Source: an uncultured Prevotella sp. (GTDB taxonomy: Bacteria; Bacteroidota; Bacteroidia; Bacteroidales; Bacteroidaceae). Taken from it: 36,117 bases of DNA. This document shows positions 15,484-23,883 of this stretch, piece after piece (position 1 is the first letter of the stretch; the number at the start of each line of letters is the position of its first letter). Both the position numbers and the translations under genes were made by a program. Below the pieces are notes generated by a model. That model searched no databases. It was not told the DNA's origin and saw only the letters and a list, made by a program, of their open reading frames with translations. Location of the stretch: NCBI GenBank assembly GCA_900550365.1, contig URRR01000026.1:1-36117 (forward strand). The letters run 5' to 3'.

Positions 15484-16500
15484 CTACTTTATTTCTCCAC
15501 AACTTTCTCTCCTTTCAACCTTTCTTGTAAACGCAAGCGCAGCCCAACTGTAAATGCCGAGAGCGATGACGAGAAGGGTCTGAACTGAATGTACGATAAG
15601 GACGAAGTAGAGCGCGTTATTGTCCTCAACGCCATATAGGATAAGCATCGTCTTGACGGCGAAATGCCACGGCCCGGCACCGTTAGGCGTAGGAACGATG
15701 ACGGCTATGCTGCCCACCACGAACGTTACCAGCGCACACTGAAACCCGAGACCGGCCGTAAAGTCGAAGCAGAAGAACGTCAGATAATAGTGCAGGAAAT
15801 AGCTAACCCATATCGCTAAGGTGTAAACGATAAAGAGAGGTATGTTCTTCACGTTGCGCAACGACATCACACCCTGCCACAGACCGCCGAGAGTTGACCT
15901 AACCTTGTCATAAAACGAGAGCTTGCGCAACAGGAAATGAAGCAGCACCAGGGCTGCCACGGCGCATGCTCCCGTGACGAGATAGCCCGTAAGCGAGAAT
16001 CTGCGCAGGATTGAGTCCATACTCGTGCCGGTACGGGTGAAGAACGACGTGAACACGCCCATCTGCAAGAGCAGCGTTATTCCGGTGACAACAGCCATGA
16101 GGAGGGTGTCTATGACGCGCTCGGTAACTACCGTACCGAGAGCTTTGGGGAACGATACGCCGTCGTATCTCCTGAGCACTCCGCACCTTGTAAACTCGCC
16201 GATACGCGGAATGACGAGGCTGGCGGCATAGGAGAGGAATATCGAATGTACGGCCGTAGACGTGCGCGGCCGCTCGCCGAGAGGCTCAAGCGTCAGCCGC
16301 CAGCGCCACCCGCGGAACATCTGGGCAAGTATGCCGAAAGGGAAAGAGAGCAACATCCACGTCCAGTCCATGTCGTGGAAGAGGATGTCGTCCACGCTGC
16401 GGAAGTCGAAGCCGCGGTACATCCAATACAGAATGGCCCCGCCGAATATCAGCGGTAGCAGTATCTTGAGCGTGCTGTCAGCCAGTGTCTTTGTTTTCAC
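15484..16500 (-). CDS. Lysylphosphatidylglycerol synthase/flippase-like membrane protein (UPF0104)
   Basis: This 338-residue inner-membrane protein has seven to eight hydrophobic segments and no synthase domain. Motifs of the LPG_synthase_TM/UPF0104 family are visible: FRGWRWRLTLEPLG (about 63-76), SYAASLVIPRIGEFTRCGVL (about 91-110) and IAVIVPTPNGAGPWHF (about 265-280). Members are thought to move lipid-linked substrates; the substrate is unknown here. The gene lies between the GNAT acetyltransferase gene and pepD on the same strand. A TAAGTTTG box (16587-16594) is a possible promoter, with a GC-rich hairpin in the leader. Confidence 0.88.
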   Translation of the reverse strand: MKTKTLADSTLKILLPLIFGGAILYWMYRGFDFRSVDDILFHDMDWTWMLLSFPFGILAQMFRGWRWRLTLEPLGERPRTSTAVHSIFLSYAASLVIPRIGEFTRCGVLRRYDGVSFPKALGTVVTERVIDTLLMAVVTGITLLLQMGVFTSFFTRTGTSMDSILRRFSLTGYLVTGACAVAALVLLHFLLRKLSFYDKVRSTLGGLWQGVMSLRNVKNIPLFIVYTLAIWVSYFLHYYLTFFCFDFTAGLGFQCALVTFVVGSIAVIVPTPNGAGPWHFAVKTMLILYGVEDNNALYFVLIVHSVQTLLVIALGIYSWAALAFTRKVERRESCGEIK

Positions 16501-16534
16501 TCCGGTAAAATGTTTGTTAAGACATGCCGCACCA

Positions 16535-16594
16535 TTATGCCGGCAGGCTCCCCCGCCGGTGCCTGTCAGGCACGGCTAACATCTTGCAAACTTA
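16535..16594 (-). promoter_or_regulatory. Possible promoter and leader hairpin of the flippase-like gene
   Basis: The minus strand carries TAAGTTTG (16587-16594) without a clear -33 box. Just downstream, GTGCCT (16559-16564) pairs with 16568-16573 and a GCCGG pair flanks it. The hairpin could equally be the terminator of the GNAT gene. Confidence 0.35.
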
Positions 16595-16659
16595 CAACAA
16601 AAATCTGAAATTACGCCTATATGTACATAATTTTTAATGACCGGACGGCAATACTTGTA

Positions 16660-17160
16660 TCATATGCCCTGAACGGCCAGCTCAAACACATAGTCATCCA
16701 TGACATATCCAGAGCCTATATCAGCCACCTGGCTCCTTACATTGCTGTAACCGGTGGCCTGGTAGGCGGCTATGGCGCCGTCATTGTTCTTGTTGACGGT
16801 AAGCCATATCTTGCCTATGCCCTCACAGCGGCACAGCTCTGTAAGGTAAACAGTCATTTCACGGAACAGCCCATGGCCGCGGAACTCTTTCTTGAGATAC
16901 ATCTTGCTGAGATAGAGAGTATTGTCCTCAGCCACCTGAACACCGCAATAACCGGCGTCAGTGCCGTTCTCAGAGAGGATAAAATACCTGTATCCGTGGT
17001 TGTCGATCTGGTCTTTTATTGCTTTATAAGACTGAAACTTGTCAACCATATACTCTATTTGCTCCTTACTTATGATACTGGCAAAAGCCTCGTGCCATAT
17101 CGGGCTGGCCATGTCCGCTATCTTGCGGATGTCGGCATCAGTACTTATTTCTCTTATCAT
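16660..17160 (-). CDS. GNAT family N-acetyltransferase
   Basis: The protein is 166 residues from the ATG at 17160 (MIREISTDADIRKIADMASP). The GNAT fold shows in LYLSKMYLKKEFRGHGLFRE, where RGHGLF is the acetyl-CoA pyrophosphate loop, and in IWLTVNKNNDGAIAAYQATG, the usual motif B ending in a Y-x-x-x-G-Y turn. The long N-terminal domain with MVDKFQSYKAIKDQ resembles small-molecule or amine acetyltransferases. The substrate is unknown. The longer frame to 17292 runs over the promoter and is not used. A -7 box TATCTTTG with CAAT at the -33 position lies at 17208-17239, and a GCGTGG/CCACGC hairpin lies in the leader (17177-17191). Confidence 0.88.
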   Translation of the reverse strand: MIREISTDADIRKIADMASPIWHEAFASIISKEQIEYMVDKFQSYKAIKDQIDNHGYRYFILSENGTDAGYCGVQVAEDNTLYLSKMYLKKEFRGHGLFREMTVYLTELCRCEGIGKIWLTVNKNNDGAIAAYQATGYSNVRSQVADIGSGYVMDDYVFELAVQGI

Positions 17161-17207
17161 CACGTTTTGTTTTAATGCGTGGCGGCCACGCGTGCCGTAC
17201 CACGACA

Positions 17208-17239
17208 CAAAGATAGTGCAAAATTTCGACAGCGGCAAT
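17208..17239 (-). promoter_or_regulatory. Promoter of the GNAT gene
   Basis: The minus strand carries TATCTTTG (17208-17215), with ATTG in place of TTTG 20 bp upstream. Confidence 0.5.
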
Positions 17240-17351
17240 GCGCAAGGAGTATTTGACCTGCATGGTATTGTTTTTTTAACGAAATGACACATAACTGAGA
17301 CATGGAACGAAAAAATATCACTCCAAAACGCTCGGTAACGATTTTTTTTAT

Positions 17352-17359
17352 TACCTTTG
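17352..17359 (+). promoter_or_regulatory. -7 box of tRNA-Arg
   Basis: TACCTTTG lies 22 bp before the mature tRNA. No TTTG is at the -33 position. Confidence 0.5.
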
Positions 17360-17380
17360 CGGCCGAAGAAACAGCATATA

Positions 17381-17454
17381 GGTCCCGTAGCTTAGCTGAA
17401 TAGAGCGTCAGATTCCGGTTCTGAAGGTCTTGGGTTTGAATCCCAACGGGATCA
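17381..17454 (+). tRNA. tRNA-Arg (anticodon CCG)
   Basis: A full cloverleaf is visible. The acceptor is GGTCCCG with CGGGATC (one G-T pair) and discriminator A. The anticodon stem is TCAGA/TCTGA around the loop TTCCGGT, and the T stem is TTGGG/CCCAA around TTTGAAT. The anticodon CCG reads CGG. CCA is not encoded. Confidence 0.95.
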
Positions 17455-17457
17455 CTT

Positions 17458-17504
17458 ACAGCCGCCCGCATGGCTTTTATCCATGCAGGTGGCTGTCTTT
17501 TATA
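17458..17504 (+). terminator. Terminator of tRNA-Arg
   Basis: ACAGCC...GCATGG (17458-17473) pairs with 17481-17496 with two mismatches around a short loop, followed by CTTTTAT. It begins 4 bp after the tRNA. Confidence 0.8.
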
Positions 17505-17815
17505 TCACCACAGACGGCTCATCCGCGGTTCAGGTGTATGACATCCAATTTTTGAACAGCATAAAACGCACCCTCTTTGTGGACATTATTCATAACGTCT
17601 GAATGTTTCGGAGGAACATATCGCACGCGATTTTACCGCCGACAATGAACATCTCTTACTTTTTGCCATTGAGTTTTAATTGTTAATTCTTAATTTTTAA
17701 TTGAAAAAAACGCCCCTACGTGGCGTGCTGACATTATAAATAAAGTCCCTACCCGTGGATGCTTACAGCTGCATCTGTCCTCTTATCCCATACACCAAAT
17801 TTGCGGATGAATCAC

Positions 17816-17896
17816 AAAAGACCGTCTTTTGGAAAGCAAAAGGCCGTCAAACGCACGCTAAAAGGCCGTCTTTTGCAGTCCAAAAGACGGCCTTTT
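17816..17896. repeat. 22-bp-period palindromic array E (4 units)
   Basis: Units start at 17816, 17838, 17860 and 17882; spacers are ggaaagc, gcacgct and gcagtcc. Units three and four are exact complements and give a 15-bp stem. The conserved flank is on the right (17897-17918, minus-strand reading ggtaatcaatgtgttac), so the array is in the opposite orientation to A-D. Confidence 0.9.
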
Positions 17897-18095
17897 GTAA
17901 CACATTGATTACCAAGACATTACGGAAACAGTAAAAGTACCCTTGACTGAACGCCTGCATGAGCCATAAAAACAGCCTCGTGAAAGCCTGCAAGCTCCCG
18001 CCGTAACAGCTCTGACCGTCGTCCGCCGATGCCCCGGCAAAGGCTCTCGCCGCCACGGGAAAAGCAAAAAATAAAATTCTTTTCATCACTTTTAT

Positions 18096-18126
18096 TTTGA
18101 AATTAGCCCGACAAACACTATCTTTG
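18096..18126 (+). promoter_or_regulatory. Promoter of corA
   Basis: TTTG (18096-18099) and TATCTTTG (18119-18126) are 19 bp apart. Transcription near 18133 leaves a leader of about 125 nt. Confidence 0.72.
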
Positions 18127-18156
18127 CACTCGCAAAACAGAAATCAAAAACACTTT

Positions 18157-18252
18157 ATGGACGATTATCACGCGGAAAAAATGAACTTGTAAAGTGAGGA
18201 GGCATGCTTTCATTGACATCCTCCCCATTTGACGTAACATTTTTTGGAGGAT
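18157..18252 (+). promoter_or_regulatory. corA leader: short ORF and possible ribosome-site switch
   Basis: An 11-codon frame (18157-18192, MDDYHAEKMNL) is followed by GAGGAGG (18196-18202) and by ATCCTCC (18218-18224). The latter can pair with all of GGAGGAT (18246-18252), which is the corA ribosome site, or in part (5 bp) with GAGGAGG. The two pairings exclude each other. Confidence 0.4.
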
Positions 18253-18257
18253 TACAA

Positions 18258-19184
18258 ATGAGAACATACTGGAACACCAACAAGGGCCTGAAGCAGATCA
18301 GCGAATGGGAGCCGAACTGCTGGATACAAGTGACATGTCCGACCGAAGACGACCAGCGCATGCTGGAAGAACAATTCCAAATCCCTGACTATTTCCTTTC
18401 TGACATCAGCGATAACGACGAGCGCGCCCGCTATGAGTATGACGACGGCTGGATGCTCATCATCCTGCGTATCCCGTTTGTCAAGGAAATACGCTCACGC
18501 ACACCGTACACTACCGTGCCGCTCGGCATCATCCACAAGCGCGACGTCACGATAACCGTGTGCTTCCACGAGACTAACATGATGATAGACTTCGTCAGCT
18601 ACCAGCAGAAGCGCGGCGAAGGCTTCACTGACTATGTGGACATGATTTTCCGCCTGTTCCTCTCGTCGGCCGTATGGTACCTCAAACGGCTGAAGCAAAT
18701 CAACAGTCTGATAGAGAAAGCCAAGCGCAATCTTGACCGTGAGGTGAACAACGAGTCGCTCATAGGCCTCTCACGCCTGCAGGACTCGCTAACTTACTTC
18801 ATCACGTCAATCCGCGGCAACGAGAACCTTCTGGCCAAACTGAAGTTCAAGCTGCAGGTGGACGAGCTCGACGCCGACCTCATCGAGGACGTCAACATCG
18901 AGATGAGCCAGGCCCGCGAGACTACGAACATCTACTCAGACATTCTCGAATCGACCATGGACACGTACTCAAGCATCATCAACAACAACATGAATACCGT
19001 GATGCGTACGCTCACCTCCGTGTCCATTATCCTGATGTTCCCCACCCTGATAGCAAGCATCTTCGGCATGAACCTGATTAACGGAATGGAAAGCAATAAG
19101 TTCGGTTTTCTTATCGCAATAGTAGTGTCAGCCCTGATTTCAGGCATCTCGTGGTGGATTTTTCGTCATAAACGGCTCATTTAG
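18258..19184 (+). CDS. corA: CorA family magnesium/divalent cation transporter
   Basis: The protein is 308 residues. The N-terminal cytoplasmic domain (about 1-240) contains a long helix, and two C-terminal membrane segments flank the pore signature GMN in IASIFGMNLINGMESN (about residues 265-280). The tail WWIFRHKRLI is basic, as usual. CorA forms a pentamer that carries Mg2+, and sometimes Co2+ or Ni2+, across the inner membrane. I start it at 18258 (MRTYWNTNKGLKQI), which has an unusually good Shine-Dalgarno sequence for this phylum (GGAGG, 7 nt before the ATG). The longer frame from 18204 would start inside the leader. The promoter lies at 18096-18126. Confidence 0.93.
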   Translation: MRTYWNTNKGLKQISEWEPNCWIQVTCPTEDDQRMLEEQFQIPDYFLSDISDNDERARYEYDDGWMLIILRIPFVKEIRSRTPYTTVPLGIIHKRDVTITVCFHETNMMIDFVSYQQKRGEGFTDYVDMIFRLFLSSAVWYLKRLKQINSLIEKAKRNLDREVNNESLIGLSRLQDSLTYFITSIRGNENLLAKLKFKLQVDELDADLIEDVNIEMSQARETTNIYSDILESTMDTYSSIINNNMNTVMRTLTSVSIILMFPTLIASIFGMNLINGMESNKFGFLIAIVVSALISGISWWIFRHKRLI

Positions 19185-19212
19185 ACAGAAATGACAATTT
19201 TTTTCAAAATAG

Positions 19213-19245
19213 TTTAGGCATTTACAATATTTTTATTTAAGTTTG
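19213..19245 (+). promoter_or_regulatory. Promoter of the DUF349 gene
   Basis: TTTA (19213-19216) stands in the -33 position and TAAGTTTG (19238-19245) in the -7 position, 21 bp apart. The leader would be about 140 nt. Confidence 0.5.
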
Positions 19246-19388
19246 CACACCTATTTTAATATATATAACAAGCAGAGACACAAGCAGAAAACATCTTACC
19301 CTGACAAGCACGCAACATGCAGGCAAACCAGACTGACACCGACGTTTACCGGCCATGGGGAACTTGTCAACCTAAAAACTGATTTGAT

Positions 19389-21284
19389 ATGATGGACCCT
19401 CAAGAAATGGCTCTCGGCCAAGAGAACACAGAAGAACAGCTCAACACCGTACCTGAAGGCAACGGCTCCGTGGAAAACAACAACGATACAGCAACCGACG
19501 CGACACTGCATGACGCACCGGAAGAAACTGCCATGAACGCTGAACAGCCCACAGACAACGACATGCCGGAGCAGAAAAAGGTATATAAAAGCAAAAAAGA
19601 AGTAATAGAACGGTTAAAGGAAATAGCCCACAACGAAGACAATCCCAGGAAAGACGAAGTGGACTATCTCAAGACTGTCTTCTACAAATTGCACTTTGCC
19701 GAAAGAGAAGCCGACATGAAGGCTTATACTGAAAACGGAGGCGACCCCGCCAACTACAAGGTTCTGCCCGACGAAGACGAAGAGGAATTTAAGGCGGAGA
19801 TGAGCATCATCAAGGAGAAACGCGCGAAGATTTTCCTTGAACAGGAAAAAGAGAAGCAGGAAAACCTGAAGAAGAAGCTCGACATAATCGAACAGATAAA
19901 GGCCATGCTGACATCGCCCGACGAGGCGAACAAGTCATACCAGGACTTCAAGAAGCTGCAGCAGGAGTGGAAAGAGATTAAACTCGTTCCGGCAGAGAAG
20001 GCCAACGAGCTGTGGCGCAACTACCAGCTTTACGTTGAACAGTACTATGACCTGCTGAAACTGAACAACGAAGCACGCGAATATGACTTCAAGAAGAACC
20101 TTGAAATAAAGACTCATCTATGTGAGGCAGCCGAGAAACTGGCTGACGAAAGCGACGTTATAAGCGCCTTCCACCAGCTTCAGAAGCTGCATCAGGAATA
20201 CCGCGAGACCGGCCCCGTAGCCAAAGAGCTGCGCGAAGAGATATGGGCACGCTTCAAGGCGGCATCAACCGTAATCAACAAACGCCACCAGCAGCACTTC
20301 GAGGAGCTGCGCGCAAAGGAGGATGAGAACCTTACCAAGAAGACAGCTCTTTGTGAAAAGGTTGAAGAAATAATAAAAGAAGAGATAAAGAACGCCGGCG
20401 ATTGGGACAAGAAGACCAAGGAGATAATCGCCATTCAGACAGAATGGAAGACCATAGGCTTCGCTCCCCAGAAGATGAACGTCAAGATATTCGAGCGTTT
20501 CCGCGCCGCTTGTGACGACTTCTTCGGCCGAAAGGCTGAGTTCTTCAAGAACATGAAGCAGCAGTTCCAGGACAATATCGACAAGAAAAAGGCTCTCGTT
20601 GAACAGGCTCAGGCACTGCAGGACAGCACAGACTGGAAGCAGACGAGCGACAAACTGATAGCCCTGCAGAAAGAATGGAAGACCATAGGAATGGTTCCCA
20701 AGAAGCAAGGCGACAAGCTGTGGAACGACTTTATCACCGCATGTAACCACTTCTTCGATGCCCGCAACAACGCTAACGCCGGCACAAGAAACGAAGAACG
20801 CGCCAACCTTGACAAGAAACGCGACATCATAAGCCAGCTGAAAGCTTTGGCTGACGCTCCCGAAGGCGACGTACAGGAGAAGACAAAAGAACTCATCGAG
20901 CAGTATAACGCCATAGGGCACGTACCCTTCAAGGAGAAGGACAGCGTCTACAAAGAGTATCACGACATACTTGACAGACTGTACAAGGAGCTCAACATCT
21001 CTACGGCACGCCGCCGTCTGGACAAGTTCAAGAACAATCTGAAGAACGTGGCGGAGAAAGGCGGGGATGCGCTTGACAACGAACGGGCACGCCTGATGCG
21101 CCGTTACGAGTCGCTGAAGCAGGAAATCCAGACTTACGAAAACAACATCGGATTCCTCAGCGCGTCAAGCAAGAAGGGCAACAGCCTTATCGACGAGATG
21201 AACCGCAAGGTGCAGAAGCTGAAAGACGACATGAATCTTGTAAAGGAAAAGATTAAGGCTATCGACGCCGAAAACAACGAATAA
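19389..21284 (+). CDS. DUF349 coiled-coil protein
   Basis: This 631-residue, highly charged protein has no signal peptide or membrane segment. An acidic, low-complexity N-terminus (1-60) precedes at least five DUF349-type helical repeats. Each is centred on an LQxEWKxIGxxP-like motif: LQQEWKEIKLVP, LHQEYRETGPV, IQTEWKTIGFAP, LQKEWKTIGMVP and EQYNAIGHVP. A C-terminal coiled coil follows (about 540-631). Such proteins are common in Bacteroidota, and their role is not established to my knowledge. Either ATG of the leading MMDP pair (19389 or 19392) could be used. A long hairpin terminator follows the gene, so it is probably transcribed alone. Confidence 0.88.
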   Translation: MMDPQEMALGQENTEEQLNTVPEGNGSVENNNDTATDATLHDAPEETAMNAEQPTDNDMPEQKKVYKSKKEVIERLKEIAHNEDNPRKDEVDYLKTVFYKLHFAEREADMKAYTENGGDPANYKVLPDEDEEEFKAEMSIIKEKRAKIFLEQEKEKQENLKKKLDIIEQIKAMLTSPDEANKSYQDFKKLQQEWKEIKLVPAEKANELWRNYQLYVEQYYDLLKLNNEAREYDFKKNLEIKTHLCEAAEKLADESDVISAFHQLQKLHQEYRETGPVAKELREEIWARFKAASTVINKRHQQHFEELRAKEDENLTKKTALCEKVEEIIKEEIKNAGDWDKKTKEIIAIQTEWKTIGFAPQKMNVKIFERFRAACDDFFGRKAEFFKNMKQQFQDNIDKKKALVEQAQALQDSTDWKQTSDKLIALQKEWKTIGMVPKKQGDKLWNDFITACNHFFDARNNANAGTRNEERANLDKKRDIISQLKALADAPEGDVQEKTKELIEQYNAIGHVPFKEKDSVYKEYHDILDRLYKELNISTARRRLDKFKNNLKNVAEKGGDALDNERARLMRRYESLKQEIQTYENNIGFLSASSKKGNSLIDEMNRKVQKLKDDMNLVKEKIKAIDAENNE

Positions 21285-21298
21285 CAAGACAATGAACC

Positions 21299-21363
21299 AT
21301 TAAGAGTTAAGACAACATGCAAAGAAAGCCCGACGGCCGCATGTTTCTTAACTCTTAATTTTT
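21299..21363 (+). terminator. Terminator of the DUF349 gene, built from a repeat
   Basis: The left arm (21299-21320) and right arm (21339-21359) pair along 21 bp with one bulged C, followed by TTTTT. The outer part of the stem is ATTAAGAGTTAAGA, the low-complexity word seen elsewhere in the window. Confidence 0.85.
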
Positions 21364-21388
21364 ACCAACCATAAATTGATTTTACAAC

Positions 21389-22069
21389 TTGAAACATACC
21401 ATATTACTTATTACGGTGCTGCTATGCGTCACATTTGGCTGCGGAGCACAGACCATGAAGCAGTGGCGCGACTCGCTCGAAGTAATAAAAAAGCAGCTTG
21501 AGGCCTCGCCTGAGGCAATCGGACTGAAGCTTAGCAAGGCTGCAGTCAATCTGCAACTGCTCAACTGGGAGGACGCCGTCAACGACTGCAGCGACGTTCT
21601 GGCGAAAGACAACAGCAATCTGTCGGCGCTCTTTTACCGTGCGTATGCCAACAACAACCTGCGCCGTTATGACCTCGCGAAGAACGACTACGAGAAGTTT
21701 CTGAGCATGGCTCCAGGCAATATGGAGGCCCGTCTGGGGCTGGCTTACACGTATATCAAGCTGGAACGTAACAACGACGCGCTTGACCAGATGAACAATC
21801 TGGTGGAGATGTTTCCTGACAGCAGCGTTGTCTACGCGGCGAGAGGCGAACTAGAAAAAGAGATGAAGCTGTATGAGCCGGCTCTGTATGACCTCAACGA
21901 GGCCTTGAAACGCAACCCCTCAAACAGGGAATGCACTGTTTCCAAAGTAGAGATACTCATCACGCTCAACCGCAGACGTGAGGCAAAGGACGCCCTCGAC
22001 GAGGCTGTAAGCCACGGAGTGCCGCGCGGACTGCTGCTCGAATGGTACGACAAGTGCAAGCCGAGATAA
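21389..22069 (+). CDS. Exported TPR protein
   Basis: This 226-residue protein has a signal sequence (MKHTILLITVLLCVTFGCGA|Q) and about four tetratricopeptide repeats (roughly 40-205). Examples are WEDAVNDCSDVLAKDNSNLS, YDLAKNDYEKFLSMAPGN and YEPALYDLNEALKRNPSN. TPR proteins are protein-binding scaffolds; the partner is unknown. The start must be TTG at 21389: an in-frame stop lies four codons upstream, and the first in-frame ATG is beyond the signal sequence. FGC could also be a lipobox, so lipidation is possible. A bidirectional terminator follows. Confidence 0.83.
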   Translation: MKHTILLITVLLCVTFGCGAQTMKQWRDSLEVIKKQLEASPEAIGLKLSKAAVNLQLLNWEDAVNDCSDVLAKDNSNLSALFYRAYANNNLRRYDLAKNDYEKFLSMAPGNMEARLGLAYTYIKLERNNDALDQMNNLVEMFPDSSVVYAARGELEKEMKLYEPALYDLNEALKRNPSNRECTVSKVEILITLNRRREAKDALDEAVSHGVPRGLLLEWYDKCKPR

Positions 22070-22090
22070 TGCCTTGCAATGCTGAAAGAT

Positions 22091-22133
22091 AAAAGGTAAT
22101 GTGCCGCATGCTGCCACGCACATTACCTTTTTT
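22091..22133. terminator. Bidirectional terminator between converging genes
   Basis: AAAAGGTAATGTGC (22091-22104) pairs perfectly with 22118-22131 over a 13-nt loop. The A-rich and T-rich ends let it work for the TPR gene and for the glycoside hydrolase gene. Confidence 0.9.
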
Positions 22134-22146
22134 GTTTATTCATGCC

Positions 22147-23751
22147 CTACTTTGCCTCGGTTATTCTGAGCAGAAGATACGGCAGACCGGGCAGGCTCAC
22201 CTTACCGTGGCGCTTGTCGTACACACGGTCGCCTACGGGAGCTGTCGTCTCGAACGTCACGGGGCACTCCTTCACCGTCATGTTCCACGTGTCTATAATC
22301 TCGACCTTAAAGCGCAGCCCCTCCTTCAGGCGCGGATAAGGGCCGTTCTTGACGGGCAGACTGAAAGTCCACTCCGGCGAGATACGCTTGCCGAGGTATA
22401 TCATGTAATAGTTCTCTCCGGCCGATGACGTGTAGGGGTCCCAACTGCTGTCGCTCAGCTGCATAGGGCCGGGCATGGCGTCGAGCACCGAACGCAGGAA
22501 ACGGATACGCTTCCAGGCCTCGCCCTGAAACTCTCCGCCAACGGCAAGGAAATCTCTTGAATAGTCAGTAGGGCTGTCCATGTAGCACTCTCCGTGCGTA
22601 ACATACGTGCCGGCCACCAGTCCCTGCCACATGCGGTGCAGCATTTCCTCACCGCTCAGGCTGCCCCAGCGGTTGCTCATGTTACCCTCATACAGCACTT
22701 CGTCGAAGATCACCGGCTTCTTATATATGTTCCTTACTATCGCGGCACGGCCGTGCGCCTCGACGGGTGCCTGGTCCTGCACGCTGGCATGTGTGTAGAC
22801 GGGCTCCCAATACTTATAATACTTGGCCGTGTGGCTGTGTATTGAAAGCAGATGGGCGTATGGGTCAGCCCCGGCCACGGTCTTGGTGATGCTGTCCCAG
22901 TCGGCGATGGTGAGATGACGCATGAAGTCATACTCGTTGGCCAGCGACCACCACACGTTGCGGAAGGCGCCCATACGTGCCACAACGTAGCGGGCGTAGC
23001 GCAGATTGACGTCCATAGGCATCTTGTCGAAGTTCCACCGGCCATCATCATAGGGGTGGAACAGCACGAGGTCGGCCTCCACACCGATAGCGGCCAAGCT
23101 GTCAATGCACCGCTCCACATGGGCGAAATATTCAGGATTAAACCGGGTATAGTCCCACTCAAACACAGTCTTGCCGTCAGCTCCGCGGCTTTTGCCTTTA
23201 AGTTCGAAAGGATACAGCGCCGGCTCGGGATAGCCGAAGTCAAAGTTCTGCACAATGAGCAGCATCCTTACCTTATTGAACCCCGCCTTGTCGAGCGCCC
23301 TCAGCGTACGCGAGGGATAGTCGCCGCCGGCATGCATCCAGTCATATGACGTCGTGCCGACCGGATAATAACGTGTGCCGTCAGCATACTTGAAGCCGTA
23401 GCCCCCGTCTGTCGACACCGGACCGTGGTTGCCCTCTGCCGGCTCTACGCACGTAAACGAGCCTTCACGGCCGTCAAGCGCGTCAACGGAACAGCTCGTA
23501 ACGTAAGTCCAGCGGCCGCATTCCTTGGGCATGAAGCGCACCTTAAACGTGCCGTTGCCGTCATAAAAGCCGCTTACGGTAAGCGTAGTGTCCGGACCGG
23601 TGAACGTAGCTTTCAATTCCACGTCAAACGGATTGCCCTCGACGCCTGCCTTAAAAGATGTCTCGAAGCGGCCCCAGCGCTCCACCCTGGTCTGTGCCGC
23701 AGCGGCCATAGCTGACATTATGAGCAATAGTGCTATGATGTTTTTTCTCAT
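22147..23751 (-). CDS. Glycoside hydrolase, DUF5060/DUF5605 type
   Basis: This 534-residue exported enzyme has a signal peptide MRKNIIALLLIMSAMAAAA|Q. The N-terminal DUF5060 beta domain begins VERWGRFETSFKAGVEGNPF. A (beta/alpha)8 barrel follows, from YPVGTTSYDWMHAGG onward. Two likely catalytic glutamates lie in WWSLANEYDF (about 265-275) and KPVIFDEVLYEG (about 343-354). The C-terminus has the DUF5605 beta-sandwich (WTFSLPVKNGPYPRLKEG...). The fold is that of retaining clan GH-A-like hydrolases. The bond cleaved cannot be told. It is the last gene of the polysaccharide locus, 219 bp after the GH43 gene. Confidence 0.82.
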   Translation of the reverse strand: MRKNIIALLLIMSAMAAAAQTRVERWGRFETSFKAGVEGNPFDVELKATFTGPDTTLTVSGFYDGNGTFKVRFMPKECGRWTYVTSCSVDALDGREGSFTCVEPAEGNHGPVSTDGGYGFKYADGTRYYPVGTTSYDWMHAGGDYPSRTLRALDKAGFNKVRMLLIVQNFDFGYPEPALYPFELKGKSRGADGKTVFEWDYTRFNPEYFAHVERCIDSLAAIGVEADLVLFHPYDDGRWNFDKMPMDVNLRYARYVVARMGAFRNVWWSLANEYDFMRHLTIADWDSITKTVAGADPYAHLLSIHSHTAKYYKYWEPVYTHASVQDQAPVEAHGRAAIVRNIYKKPVIFDEVLYEGNMSNRWGSLSGEEMLHRMWQGLVAGTYVTHGECYMDSPTDYSRDFLAVGGEFQGEAWKRIRFLRSVLDAMPGPMQLSDSSWDPYTSSAGENYYMIYLGKRISPEWTFSLPVKNGPYPRLKEGLRFKVEIIDTWNMTVKECPVTFETTAPVGDRVYDKRHGKVSLPGLPYLLLRITEAK

Positions 23752-23883
23752 GTCTTGTTATCAGTTTAGTAAAGATTTAATGTTATCAGATTTGTTCACA
23801 AGCCTCTCGTGCGAGGCGTTTTCAGACTTTTATTTCAGTCTTTTGCAACTCATTGAATATCAAGCGGTTACAGGCGGCATTAC

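Larger units (their letters stand above)
17455..18257. other. Long gap between tRNA-Arg and corA
   Basis: The gap contains the tRNA terminator, two inverted ttcatccgc-type elements (17517-17548 and 17795-17817), a ttaattcttaatttttaatt tract (17680-17701), array E, and the corA promoter and leader. A minus-strand frame at 17847-18089 begins like a signal peptide but then reads into array E; I do not call it. Confidence 0.6.

Noticed and set aside
1804..17336. Shared word AAAACGCTCGGTA near 1806 and 17324
   Set aside because: A single 13-bp match within 36 kb on the two strands is expected by chance.
17172..17471. Reading frame across tRNA-Arg
   Set aside because: It covers a well-formed tRNA and the GNAT promoter region; it is not coding.
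17847..18089. Small minus-strand gene starting MMKRILFFAFPVAARAF
   Set aside because: The start resembles a signal peptide, but the rest shows no family and the frame ends inside repeat array E; it would also begin within 10 bp of the corA promoter. It could at most be a decayed gene fragment.
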